From Pelomyxa schiedti (taxonomy: Eukaryota > Evosea > Pelobiontida > Pelomyxidae), in NCBI GenBank assembly GCA_020536535.1, contig JAHLWZ010000630.1:1-45665 (forward strand): a stretch of 45,665 bases of DNA, written 5' to 3'. The notes under the pieces were generated by a model. That model did not search any database. It was not told where the DNA came from and saw only the letters and a list, made by a program, of their open reading frames with translations. Below are positions 20,701-33,343 of this stretch, one piece after another (the stretch's first letter is position 1; each line of letters starts with the position of its first letter). A program made the position numbers and the translations under genes.

Positions 20701-23700
20701 ATGACGAGCAACCGGGGAGCTATTGTGCCATCTACGCCCGCCACGCCGGGCTTCGCGCTAAGCACCACGGCGCCGCCGCTCACGCCCCTCAGCCCAATCC
20801 CCATGCCATCCCCCATCTCCTCCTCATCCACGTCCCACCCGCAGCAGCCGCCAAGCCACAGCCGCCTCGGGGTAGAGACCGGCGGCCCCGCCGTATCCGC
20901 GCCGGGCGCAGGCGGCGCCTCCGATTATGGGAGGATGGACGGCGACGCCGACGCAGCCAGGCGGGCCACGGCCGGCGACGTCGAGGCCGCGCTGCGCATG
21001 CTCGGCGTCGGGCCGACCGTGGATTGGGCGCAGCAAGCCCTCGGCGAGCCCCTGTTGTTGTTCCTGCTGCAGAATGTAGTGCCCAGGGTACGTCGTCCCT
21101 CGAAATTGGCTATTATGGGTGGTGTGGTGGGTGTGAAGTGCGGGGTGTTGGGTTTTAATTAATTCCAACGTTAGTAGTAATAAAACAAAAATTAAATGAG
21201 GAAAATGAAGTAGAATGTTAACTTTTTTCTGTTTTTTTTTAGCCAAGGTCAGGAGATTGTGAGAGGAGGATTATGAGTGGAACTCTTACTCGCGTACATG
21301 AAACCCTCACTTCGGAACAAATACAAAGGGTATCTGGAATTTTACATGAAACTTGTTTTAGTACTAAACGACTTCACAGGTTTTGGAAATAAGTGGTTTA
21401 CTTGATCTAAACGAAGAATCGGCCGCTGAATTACTCTTGGAGTCAAGGCGAAAGGTGAGCTTTTGTTAATACCTGATATAACATGAATAATGACTGGTGC
21501 TATAGGCTCAGTTTTTCACACCAGGGACAAGCTCTGTGAATATTGTTATGCGCTATTTTTTTGCTGATACTTGTGAAAGGCTCGAATTGATATTTTACCT
21601 TTTTTTACAAGTAAATTGACTTATTTTTTTTATTTTCTAAGTGGATCTCAGGAAAATAGCCCTACGTGTGATCCAGAAGTGTGTCAAGTTATTCACCAAT
21701 TCACTGACGCACTTATGAGTGCACGCCCAAACAATTTACTATCCCTGTTAATAGGGAGATTTAGAGTAGTATGTGCTCCACTTTCCTTTTTTTTTTAACA
21801 GGCAGAACAAAAGGCAATACTGTCATCAGAAAATGGAAATTTTGGGACCTTGTTTCGGGATGAATGTTTCTGGCTCGCTGCCTGCATCAACGCAATATGT
21901 TCCACAAGATCTGAAAGGCTGGAGCAGGTAACCATATTTTTTCCCCCCTCCAAAGTTCATTGATATTTGTCTAGAACTTTGAAGAGCTCACCAATTTGCT
22001 GCAAATGATAAGCGGACGATTCCCAGATCCCTTTAATGGCACCAATAGCTTCAAAAAGGTTCTCTGACTCACTTTATTTCTTGCTCTCAGAAGTCTTTTG
22101 AGATTTCTGTGGACATTTTATTTGGAGTTATGCACTGTGTTTTACCTGACGTCAGACTTCCTACCAACATGTTAGCTACTCTGACAGCTCTTCCTGGTAA
22201 CACTATTTTCTTTTCTCTCCAGTCTTTTGATAGTTTATCCCAGACCCGTACTCTGCCCCCATTAGTCTGTGCCTTTCTATATCTTCCGAGGTGTGTTCTG
22301 CACGCCAATAACCACAATTCAAAAAAACCTCAGGATCTGAAGCTTAGTAATGAATCTGTACGCTCTGCTTTTTCCAAGGCATGTGACCATTCACTATCCA
22401 CAATTAACAACATATTCCCATAGAATGTCTTTCAGTACCTGAGCCATTTTGTTGGAAGTGATACATTTGAGTACAACAATACAACATGTGAGATCATTGG
22501 CACCTTATTGAGCCGTGTCCTCCAAGGGTTCCTTTCTAAGCCATATGCATCCAGTCAACCAAGTACCTCAAAAAAAAAAAAAAAAGTACGAGTATTAATT
22601 TGGAAAACCTGTAGAAGCAATGGCTGATATTCTTGGATTAATCTATGGTCTCTACAAAGTTGTCTTCAATTTTAGTCCTTAAATTTTGGTTTCAAGCCTT
22701 AATTACCTGCAGCGATTTCCACGAAAAGCTCATTACTTTTGGTTTTCTGAGCCCATTGAGGATATGAATGAAGATACTGACATGCAAGCAAGCCAGTTGG
22801 CCTCTACTTTTCAGCCGTACCCAAACCCAAGGAAATTTTCTCTGACTCATTTTTTTCCCAGACACAAGTTTATTGAGAACGTCTACCAGCAATTATCTGG
22901 GCAGACATTCGTGCCCTTTGTTGATGCAATGTCAGCCTTGGTTTACAGTCCCAAAACTGCTAAAGCTGTGAGTGTGCTTTCAAATTTTTTCCCCCTGTTA
23001 CCTGCAAGCAGGTATTTGACTTTTTAAACCGTCCAAATGTTCAACCCCGTTGCCACTGGAACCACTTCCTCTCTATGCTCAATCAATTTTATGCGGCAGC
23101 CAATGCCAAGGTAGATTTCCGCGCCATTTCACTAATTTCTGTTTATCTTCTCTTAGAAAAAGATGAATCAACCAGTTGCTATCCCACCAGGTGATCTTCA
23201 AGCATATGTCTCAGTGCTGAAGTTGATTGAGACTGTATGAGTCGAAAAGCTCTCTCTTCTCTAATTTTTTGAAGGTGCTGGGAAATGACGCTGTGAGACG
23301 TGAAACGTCCCCCCTTAATGTAATCAATGTGCTCTTCTCTGTTGGGTACGGCAGTCCTGCACCTCTTCGACTTAAATCCGCTGTTACAAACGCCATCTCT
23401 GCATTGGTTGATGCTTCCACTGCAAGCACTGTACGCACCAGTTTCTGATAAAGCGGATTTTTAAAAACAAAATCAAACAGATTTGGAGGAGATTAGAGGA
23501 GTACTCTGTATTTGGTGCCACAGGTTGTACTCCAATCTCAATTTTTTCTGTCAATTGACTTATACACCTAATCTAGTGGGCATAAAAAACGATTTCGAAA
23601 ACGAATCCTCACAGGGTGTTTATGAGCACTCGAGATCAGTGCTTGCTCTACTCGAAAAAGTGTGTTTGCGAATGTCCAAGGCCTAAGACATCTCACTCAA

Positions 23701-26700
23701 TTGAATAGCTTATTTTATTTGATCCAAAACCGCTCTTCAGAAATGAGGGACAATGTCTTTATCATCCTTCTTATCTCTTTGTGACTGAGACTATTTTTGC
23801 CAAGTATACATTTACTTATTCCTTCACATAATTAAATGGAGATACGATAGTATGATGAACAAGCACTATGTAAATGACACTGAGAAGTGGGCTTTCTGTG
23901 GGTCTGTTCTCCACTGGATGAAACATGTGCACTTCCCCTTTTTAGTCCTATCCACTCTTATGACCCTCAACAAATGTTCACAGATATTAAGTCTATATTC
24001 TCCCCACGTGGAAGATGCCATTGCCATCAAAGTTCCAAGCTCTGCCATTCCACATCCAGGTCTGATGCTCCTTGTTGACATCCTTGGGGGTGGCCCAATT
24101 CTTAGGAGTCTATTGAAGTTCCTTCTAGACTACACCGTAATTTCTTTTTCCCTGTTGCTTTTTTCCCTTACTTCTACCCAGCAGCCGTCTGGTATCCCGC
24201 CGGACTCCTGCTTTCCTTGTGTGCAGCTTGTCTTTGAGGTACTTCCCAACGAACAGTTATTCCAGTTCAAGAGACCATATAGATTATTTTGCTAGTAATC
24301 GAAAAGCAAGAGGACGTTATCAGATTCATCACGAACTCTCACGCACCCTTCTCATTACACATGTTGCACACACACCTCCGGGACAAGCAAGGTAATTACT
24401 TCATTCTTGTGCCTAACTCATTTTTTTTTTTTTAGCCATCATGAAATTCGTTGGTTTTTTGAAAGGGGAGCTACCAGCACAAATAATCCTGTGCAACCTA
24501 ACTTTTTTGGGCTATCTGAGCAAGAAATCAGTGGGCTCAATACCAACACACATTAATCAACCTAATGATCACCAAGGACAAAGGAGCCCAATTGATCCTC
24601 GGCATGCCTGACGAAGAAAGGAAAGTTCTCATTTCTATGCTAGTATACCTCATCATGTACACAAAAACCTGATTGTTTTTGTTCTAACCTTTCCCCGTAG
24701 AAAGAACCCTCCTCTGTTGGAAGGTGGTCCCACTCCAACAGGACCTAAGTCTCCCCAATCACATCTCTCTTACCTGTCTCACCACAATTCAGGGAAATGA
24801 GGTGGTATGTTTTGAGATACTTAATAGACAACGTAACTGGCACCAAAACTTTGGGTCTTGCCTTGCTTGGATTGCATGCAAAAATACAGGTATTCAAAAT
24901 TCAAAATTTAAAAACAAATGAATGGAAAATAAAAAAGCGCACGGACTTGGTCCATCTGCCTTATGCCTCTCCAGTCCATGCTGTGCTGGATATATTGAGT
25001 GAGGGTGGTGCCGCAGAGGCCAAGTCTAGCCCCGACACCTTTGCGTTGTGCTTTGAATTTCTCTACCACCTTCTGAATTCTCGTTCAACGTTCACAGCCG
25101 TAGCTGATTTTCTTCAAAGTCAAGGTAATAAGAGATTGAAGTCTTATGAAATTCCTTCACACTAATTTGCCACACAGAGTTCTTCCATAGGCAACTCCCT
25201 ATCCTTGTCACACTTATTCGAAATGCACACCGCGAAGGTGCAACTGCGCCGGTAACTTTGGCAGTGTCTTGGTTCATAAAAGTTTGTACTATTAAAAGTT
25301 CTTGTACCTGTAACCTTCACATAATAGTCTATGACACTCATAGTAAGCATGATACCCAATCAACTCTTTGCAAGTAGACTACTCGGTTTGCTTTTCCCTA
25401 GTGGTAGTTCTTTTGGAAATCTTTTCCGTAGCTTACACTGTTCATTCAGATTTACAGGAATCCCAAAACTCCATCATAAGTCTTCTTTCTGGTACGCCTG
25501 TTCTGTCCAACACATCATTTCATTTATCTTTCTTCCCACAGTCTTTCAGGCAATTCCTGTTGGTTCATCCGATATGGAGGTAATTTCGCTTTGAGTTAAC
25601 ATTGTATTAATGTCCATTCCAAGGACATACAAAGTACTCCAGTAAATAATCATTTGGGCGGACTTGAAACATGTTGCAGAGCACTGAAGCAACTCTTTGT
25701 TATTTTCTTTTCTCCCGCCATTTTCCAGTATCTCGGGTTCTCCCTCATATTTTCTCAGTCGTTTTCTTAGCCCTTACTCCAGCGAAAACTCATACGACAC
25801 GCTCTTCGCTACTGCAGCTCGAATGTGTAAAATACTAGAGGAGATAAATGCTTCATACCAATCCCAGCGCCCTCCAACTGTTGTGCTCTCACTTACAGAA
25901 AGTCTTGTTGCTGTGACTGCAGTTTTTACACAAAGTGCAGAATTGATTCAATATGGTTGGTAACCTTAGGAACCCCTTTCTTTGTTCTCACTTAGAAGAT
26001 AACAGGACCCAGTACTTTATTTCAACCACAAGTCGTACAAACTCTCGTTCATGCATATTTATCCGCTAGGAGTGATTTTAATATCAGGGGAAACTTACTT
26101 TCAAGCACCCTTCAGATCCTGTTGTGTGTCTCCTTCACAATCAATCTTGCCCTAAGTCCCAAACTAGGTATCTTAACGCAGTGAGTCATACGAGCACCCC
26201 CCAGGTAGTTTCTCCTCGATGACTACTGTGAGGTTTTTTAATATAACTCAGTTGATCAAATCTGCTGTGACTCTTATCAAACCATCATACTCGACGTTTT
26301 TGGAACAAGTCTGCTCAGATGCACTTACAGCTCCTGATGCATGGAAGGCGGTGGTATGATGACTGAAAATTTGTTGTAAGAATCTGAATTCATTTCATGC
26401 AATAGGCACTGAGCATGTTGGACTTCCTTGTGGCTGTTGATAGCGTGGGAGATGTTATGGCAGTCATAACTTCACGAGGTCATCTTTTGGCAATGGTGAT
26501 GAAATTGCCAAGTGCGCTTAACCCAAGCGGTATGTTTTGCCCTTACTCTTTCCCTGGGGTATTGAAGTAGACTCATTTGATATCAGCTATAGAATCTAGT
26601 TCACTTGCGTACCAATCTTTAACTTCATTTCTTCTTCGTGTGGCTTCTCACCCAGAGGGGGCAATGCACTTGGCTCAAGAAGGTATCATACACATTATTG

Positions 26701-28092
26701 GTGAGTGTCCCTGGTTAGAGGTACCAATGAAAGGTAAAATACATTTTGGCACCCACCCAAACAAATAATCCAACCCGGCGCAGGCACTATTTGGTCAAGA
26801 CACTACAGTCGGTGGTGTGAAAGGATTCTGCAGCTCATCAACTGTCTGTTGATCACACTGAAAGGCAATGTTGAACTTGCCACTCAGGTATAATGGAAGG
26901 GAGTTCATTGTGCTGTACTGACCACTTTTTTTTTTTGTTTTTTGTTCTCAAGGTTGCCTCTCTAGTTCAAGCCAAGTACTCAGAATTTTCGTATTTCCTT
27001 CGTGATGATGAAGCGAACTCAAGCTTAAGCTGTTCACAGCGCAGTCCGTTGCATAATATATCCCTCACTATCTCCCTGTTCTACATTCTATATTCCTGTA
27101 GATATTCGGAAGTTACGACCATTGTGTGTAGTTTATGAGTGATCTCGGCCTCTCCGTAACTCGTGACATTTAGCTTCTGACAACTGAAGAGGTATTCCAT
27201 GCAGTTATCATGAATTGCTTCAATAAGTATTGTTGCGATTCTCCCTGGCCACAACAGGTTGTAACCGAACTTGCATCTCTGGGTAGGTTTTTCCCCCCAC
27301 CATGTCTCCTTGGCTTAATAAAAACACAGATCCAGCTAAGCGAGGACTAGCAACAGAGAACCTGAACTTATCCGCTCAGAATATCTGCAGCTACGTTGTG
27401 TTATATTCCCGGGCCAGAATAGAGTCCACCATTGCTGCATCAGGTTTGATTTTGTCTCTGTATTTTCTTGGTGTGTCAACAAAATGCCTCCAGGAAAACC
27501 GCAGTTATTCTTTTCTTTGGAAGAGGAACCTTCAACCATGGATGAAACCTGCAAGCAGTCCACATTACGCCACCTGGTAACTTTCATCAAAAAAATTGGA
27601 AGAAGAGAGCTCTTTGAAGGATCCGCCAAAGGAAACAAGAGGTTTTTGTTTGGTAAGGGCATCCTCACATCCCCGCTTTTCTTCCGTTTGTTCACTCACT
27701 ATTTCCAAGGTGTTGTGGAAAGTGCCCTGCTTTTGCTCTGGAGACAAACCGAGGTGGCACTACAACAACAACCAACCGGACCCCGTGCCCCTGTGCGTTT
27801 TTGCTCTCAATACTTACTAACAATCCCATCAACTAATTATTGTATAATAAATACTTTACCGGTAATTACAGCCGGAAACCCACAGCAAAACTTTTCTAAC
27901 AGTTAAACAAACAAACCACACAACACCCCAAACACAAAACAGAAAGCCAGGAGCGAAATTACACAACTTCTTACTGAGAACTGCCCACCAGTTCCACCAC
28001 TACTTCAGTCCCTCAGTGACTTGGAGCTAGTGATGAAACCCAACATCATAGCAACTACAACCAGACAACTTCGTCAACTCCTTAAAATGTAG
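20701..28092 (+). CDS. NUP205: inner-ring nucleoporin, NUP205/NUP192 family
   Basis: A large scaffold nucleoporin of the inner ring of the nuclear pore, built of HEAT/ARM-like helical repeats. Exons I could fix: 20701-21087, 21243-21329, 21380-21454, 21506-21610, 21652-21765, 21802-21927, 21975-22058, then one from 22091; many more follow to the TAG at 28092. Family signatures in order: ISGLLDLNEESAAELLLESR near the N-terminus; FVPFVDAMSALVYSP; NVQPRCHWNHFLSMLNQFY; VRRETSPLNVINVLFS; YEHSRSVLALLEKV; FVTETIFANMMNKHYVNDTE then KWAF; HPGLMLLVDILGGGPILRSL; LYHLLNSRSTFTAVADFL followed by EFFHRQLPILVTLIRNA; LLRVASHPEGAMHLAQEGI; RWCERILQLINCLL. The first ~90 residues are low-complexity Pro/Ser/Ala. 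The estimated length of ~1,800-1,950 residues suits NUP205/NUP192. NUP188 is the main alternative. Confidence 0.85.
24265..24295 (+). other. 31-nt intron in the NUP205-like gene
   Basis: GTTCAAG donor and TTTTGCTAG acceptor. Removal joins VLPNEQLF to HNRKARGRYQIHHELSRTLL in phase 2. The unspliced reading would stop within ten codons. Confidence 0.55.
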
Positions 28093-28167
28093 TTGACTGT
28101 TACCAAAAAAAAATCATAGAGTCAATGAAAAATACTTTTTTTTTGTTTGAAATGACTGACTAGTTGT

Positions 28168-31100
28168 TTACATGAAGCAGAAGACTTCATGCTTGAGCTT
28201 ACCAAGAAGACAAATTTCTTCTTTACTGAGTTCAGTGCCGTACTGCTTCTTCAGAGCGGCCAAGCTTTCGGGAGTTATCTTTGTGAACGCGGTTAATTTT
28301 ATTTAGTTTGTTCAAGGGCTGGGTCACCTCTGAGACGAGAAGGTCGAGGTTGTCAAAGTGCCTTCCGTACATGTACTGCTGTTGGCCCTGTCGCTGTTCA
28401 ATGCGGAGGCAAACTTCTTCACCCTTGTTGCCCTGTGGTACTGTGCGGTTGTTGACTTCGATTGATGCCACTCGTCCAACGGATATGAACTGATACAACG
28501 TTAGATAAGGAATAAGAAAACCCAGGAAAATTGACCTTCTTGGAAGGGACGCACAAAGGTGTGCCCACACGCACAGAGCCATCTCTGACAGCCACACCTA
28601 CGATAATAGGATCGCGGGTGGCAAATACAAACTGCGGAAGGACTTCCAGAATACAAGGCCATATAACCTCCCCAGATTTGTTTGCGGCTTCTTTCTCGGC
28701 TAGGCTTTTTGAAGGTTAATTAAGGCTACGACGGAAGGAAAGAGTTAACGTACTCGATATTCTTTATATATTCAGTGAATTGATCAAACAGATGATAAAT
28801 AATGTCTGCTCTAAATATGGTCACTCCATTGGTTGCTGCTATCTCCTCAGCTTCTCTCTCTATCCGAACATCAAAAGCGAGAATTACAGCAAATCTTCGA
28901 ATCAAGGTTAGAGAGTGTCACTTCGAAAGATATCGGGTATACTTTCGCGTTGCTGGCTTATCGATCATGACTGAAGCTTTGATGACATCCTTTTTGTGAA
29001 CAGGCCCAAGATTAATGGCGAACACGGGAATGTTGCTTTCTTTAAGGAAAACAAGTAGAGCCTCAAGTGAACCAAGAGTAGAGGCTTGAACGTATACACC
29101 AACCCCGCTCTTGTCGACTTTTGCTTGCATGTTCTTCAAATCTCTTTGCACTTCTTCCTGAAAGGAATGTGGGTGTGGAGCCAATACGCAAAAAGGGTAC
29201 AAACCCTCAGTTCATCAACAGACACAGGTCCATCTGGGTGGTACACCAATAAACTACTTCCAGCAACAGCTTCATCCAGGTTGGCTGCGGCGATTTTTAC
29301 ACCCATAGCTGCTCGGACTTCGTCACAATGCTCGTAGGGACTCTATTGTAGAGAAAAAGAAAAAATTAGATGTGGAACTAGGCTGACGATTTTATGGTAA
29401 TTACCTTGACCCTCATCTCCCTTAGAGGTTGTGGTATGAGCAGAGCCCGAATTGTCGTGACAATTGGCTCGTGCATTCCACAAACAACAATGGTGTCACC
29501 TTGATGAAGGACTCCATTCACAAGTATGACATCTATGCAGGTTCCTAGACCCTCCGTGACTTTCACCTGAAATTTGCGACTAACTTGAGCTCAAAGAATA
29601 GAAGAAAGATCTGGTAACCTCCAGCACTGTGCATTGAAGTTTGTCTTCAAGGAACAACAGGCGACTTGACATTCGAGTTTGTGTGAGTCTCACAAGCAAG
29701 TACAGTAAATCAGGAATGCCTTCCCCTGTACTGTACTCTCATTGGTAAAAAGTTGTAAAAAAGGAGGAAATTTTACATTGCAGAAGTTGGAACTAGAGAC
29801 ACCCAACGGGCCATGTCCTAATACATGGTTAGATCACAAAAATCTTCTGGCAAGTGTCATACGGTATTCTCGTAGTATAAACAGGCATTCAGATTTTGAA
29901 CGGCAAACTGGGCAATGGTTTCTTTCACACGTCGCTCATACTCATATCGCACCTAAGGAAATGGGTTACCAACGGATAAGATACAGAACACCAACACACA
30001 TCAGGGGTCTGCCTTTCAAGAGCGTCACGTATAGGAGCATTGCCGAATGCCTTCCAGCTGTACAGGCAATCGACCTAGAGAAAACCCAGTTCAACAACTA
30101 AAAACCCAACGCATTTCGCTTACCTTATTGAGAGCCACAACAAAAGGAGTTTTCCTTTCCCTCAACATATTTATGGACTCGATTGTCTGCGGTTCTAATC
30201 CGTGCATCAGATCGACAACAAGGATTGCAATGTCGCACAATGACGAGCCACGAGAACTAAACAATTTTAGTGGGTAGAACCCTTGTGAAAAAAATTACCG
30301 CAAATTGGAAAAAGAGGCATGTCCAGGGGTATCAATAATAAGCAGACCAGGAACTTTGTAAGCCAAAGGAGCTTGCTAAAGAAACCAGATTAAAACTGGG
30401 GGGAAAAAAACAAGCTCGCAAACCTCAGTCAATCTCTTGGTGAGAACTTTGATTGTTTCCATGGGGAAGTATGATGCACCGATCTGTTGGGTAATACCTC
30501 CAACCTCACCTATTTTCTTTTGTTAAAAAAAAGAAAAAGACTGAGGAAGATGAATTGTTACCATCCTGCACATTGGTTCTTCGGATTTTGTCCAGAAGTT
30601 TCTTGAAGGTATAATTGAGTACACAACAGAACTACAAACTGGGTGACATACAGTTTTTCCGGTATCGACGTGGCCAAGAACACAACATATAGGAGACCTC
30701 ATCTCCTTGACTACTGGTTCGGCTGGTGCTGGAGCCTCGGTGGCAACCTTGGTGGCCGCCTTTTTAGCCCCTTTGGTTGCCTTGGCATTTGAAGGGCCAG
30801 AGGTCTTGGCTCCTTTTGTTGCTGGTGCGGATGCGGCCGGTTTGGCGCTGTCTTTAATTGGTGCCACCTTAGTTGCACCTTTGGACTTGATGATAACATT
30901 TTCATCAAGGGCAGCTAAAAGAACATTAGAAAACAATCGAATAAGAAGTAAACACACCTTCCCAGCTGTCAAGTGCTTCAGTATGTCCATCTGGCTTAGT
31001 TTCAACTTTAATGTCTTTGGTTGTCTCCGCTTTGGCACTTGCTTGTACTTCTTTCACATCCGTCTCTACGGCAGGCTGGGCACTCTCTTGAGGGTCTGGC

Positions 31101-32406
31101 GTAGGTACCTTATCAGTGGTACTTTCGTTGGATGGTGATGTGGCACCTCCCTCTTGTGGTTGTTCCTTCGTTTGGGTGAGCATGATTCAGTCCAGGAAAA
31201 AGAAAAAGATACTCTAGCCTCTTTAGATTTGGAACTCCAGGTCTTTGGGGTTTTCTGAACAACACCACCAGATGTAACCTCTATGCCAAGGCGTTGAAGA
31301 GCCAGAAGTCGTTTATTGTTGTCTTCTATTTCCTTCCGTTTCTTATCCCGCTCTTTCTTTTTTTCCTATGTACCGTTAACCACTCGAGAAGCCAAACGTT
31401 CATAAATGCCTTGTTAATGTGCCTCTGGATTTCGAGTTTTCTCTCTCTTTCTGCTTCTTCAGCCTCTCTTTTCTTTGCGTCCTCCATTTCCTTGGGTTTC
31501 GTAAGGAAACGAATGAAAAGAGAGGAAAAGAAATAACCTTGCGGCGCCTCTGTTCTGCTTCTTTGCGTAATCTTTCCTCTTCCTCCTGGCGTTTCCGAAT
31601 TGCCTCCAGCATCAAGGCTTTTCTTTCAATTGCCTTTTCTTTTGCTGACTTGACAGCGGGCTTCTTGGCTTTGTCTGCTTTCTTGGGCTTCGATTCTGTT
31701 TCTGGGGGTGCTTCTTCACTTGCAGTTGATGATATTGCAGCTGCAGGCTCCGTGGACTCCGCGCTTGTTGTGGGGACTTCAGGCTTTTCTTTCAAATCGG
31801 ACTGGGCAGGGGATTTCTGGACCTCGGTATCCACAGTGCTTGCATCGGTACTTGCTTTGGGAGAAACCTTGGTTACAGCAGGTGTGGTGGTACCCACTTG
31901 TTCTTGTTCAGGGACTTTCTCAGCTTCAGAGGGTGCCGGCTTGGATTTAGTTGCCGCAACGTCTGTTGTACTGATTTCATTCTCACTGGTCTCCGCTGGA
32001 AGGTAAGCACTGTCATCTTGGGCTTTGCCTTTCTTTCCTGGCTTGGCAGACTTCTTGGTGCCTTGGGAAGCAGCATTGTTTTCAGGCTTGTTGGCTGGAG
32101 ACTTTTTGGAAGAATTCTTGTCGTTTTTAGGACCTTTTTGAAGGTTAACAGTTCTGTCTGTACCAATGACACTTACCAGGCTTGGTTTCTGGTTTACCCT
32201 CAACTGCGGTTTTCTTGGCCTGCGGAACATCACCAAAACAAAAAAAAAAAGGAAAAGAAGTGCAAACATACAGGTTTAGTGGCCACCTTTGCGGGGGCTG
32301 GGTCTGCCTTTGTGTCACTCTGTGGGGCAGGGGTGCTTTCTTCGTCTGCGTCGGCAGCGATGTAGAAATCTTCCGCTGCCTCGTTCTTCTTTTTGCCCTT
32401 CGGCAT
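28168..32406 (-). CDS. EIF5B: translation initiation factor eIF5B (IF2-like GTPase)
   Basis: GTPase that joins the 60S subunit to the initiation complex. The start is the ATG at 32406 ([14 protein letters not shown]), the usual short basic eIF5B start. A long charged Ala/Lys/Glu/Pro N-terminal region runs over about 32.4-30.75 kb, with a coiled coil ([20 protein letters not shown]). The G domain follows: G1 [15 protein letters not shown] (~30.65 kb), switch [14 protein letters not shown] (~30.5 kb), G3 [10 protein letters not shown] (~30.32 kb), and G4 VVALNK (~30.12 kb) joined across an intron to [10 protein letters not shown], where most family members have Arg instead of Cys. Domain IV signature [16 protein letters not shown] and [14 protein letters not shown] lie near 28.35-28.48 kb. 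The last exon ends KHEVFCFM. More than ten short introns interrupt it. Its stop lies 75 bp from the convergent NUP205 stop. Confidence 0.96.
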
Positions 32407-33343
32407 TGACAAGTAGTTGTGCGGTGCCGCTGCTCAAGCAGAGCTTGCTTGTTTTTGTGTCGGCTGTGAAAGTGAAAGCAGTAGTGGAGTTGGAGTTGGC
32501 AACAGAGAGGAGGAGATCAGAGTGTGTTGCTGCCGACGACGGTCTGGAGCCGAGGGAACAGGGGAAGTGGCCCTGAGAAGTAGCGATGGTGAGGAAGGTG
32601 AATGAGGCGGGAGCAGCGGTGCTATCGACCGTTTCTTCGCTCGTTCCTTGTGTGGATGGGTTGCGGGGTTTTTTCACGCCTTGTGTGGGACCGCGCGATC
32701 TACGCTCAAACTACTCCTTTGTATTGACGTCTATGTCGGTGATCCGGTGTACGGTACTCGTGCGGACGAGATTGTTTTTGTTTCGAAATGTTATATTTTT
32801 TTCTACTGCTTTCTTCTGATCCTCAGTTGCACATCTTCAAAGTGATTCGTTTCTCATCTGGCATCAGTTCCCTGCCAGGAACCCAGGCACCACCGTACCC
32901 CTTTCTTCAATAGGGTTGATGTTCTCTTGACACATTGAAACGGTTCTTCCTCCTCAGTAACTCACACCAGTCTGTGGAACAAGCATCCCTCAGATCTACT
33001 GTTGTGAGGTTTCCCTGATTGGCTCAGCAACCCATCGTGCAGTCCATCTCTTGATTGGAGTCGGCTCAGCGCCATTTTTTTGCACAACAGGTCCAGCTCC
33101 ACGTGGACGAAATACGTTCTCGGGTTCCCATCCACACCGGCGAAAGCCATAACATCCACACGCATTCGCCGATGGAAAGTTCACTCGTCCACGTTGATCA
33201 CCCGAATTCCACAGTTCCAATCAATTTTAAATCCACACCCAACCAACAAACCGCAAACACAAAACACAGAAAATAAAAAACCAACAAACGCACAAGAGCC
33301 GTACAAGCACTACACTACAAAGAAGTCACAACAAAAAACACAA
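32407..33343. promoter_or_regulatory. intergenic region between divergent eIF5B and cyclase genes
   Basis: About 940 bp carrying the 5' regions of both genes. Open frames on both strands (for example 32315-32677 minus, 32586-32819 plus) have no recognisable content and mirror each other, so I treat them as chance. The stretch nearest the cyclase gene (33220-33340) is very A-rich on the plus strand, as expected of a 5' leader. Confidence 0.5.

Noticed and set aside
22195-22225. 26-nt GTAACA...CTCCAG candidate intron in the NUP205-like gene
   Set aside because: Splicing it would shift the frame, whereas the unspliced reading is open and protein-like.
22570-22585. Run of 16 A seeming to break the coding frame
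   Set aside because: It falls inside an intron (donor GTCAACC just upstream, acceptor CCTGTAG downstream); removal in phase 1 gives a continuous frame.
23640-23770. Apparent frameshift in the NUP205-like gene after VLALLEKVCLR
   Set aside because: A GTCCAAGG...CTCTTCAG intron in phase 2 joins CLR(I) to NEGQCLYHPSYLFVTE without any frameshift, so no indel is needed.
31400-32006. Long plus-strand frame opposite the eIF5B N-terminal region
   Set aside because: It is the Ser/Leu/Phe-rich shadow of the Lys/Glu/Ala-rich eIF5B coding strand.
32315-32677. 120-codon minus-strand frame overlapping the eIF5B start
   Set aside because: Out of frame with the recognisable eIF5B N-terminus, no homology, and it lies across the promoter region.
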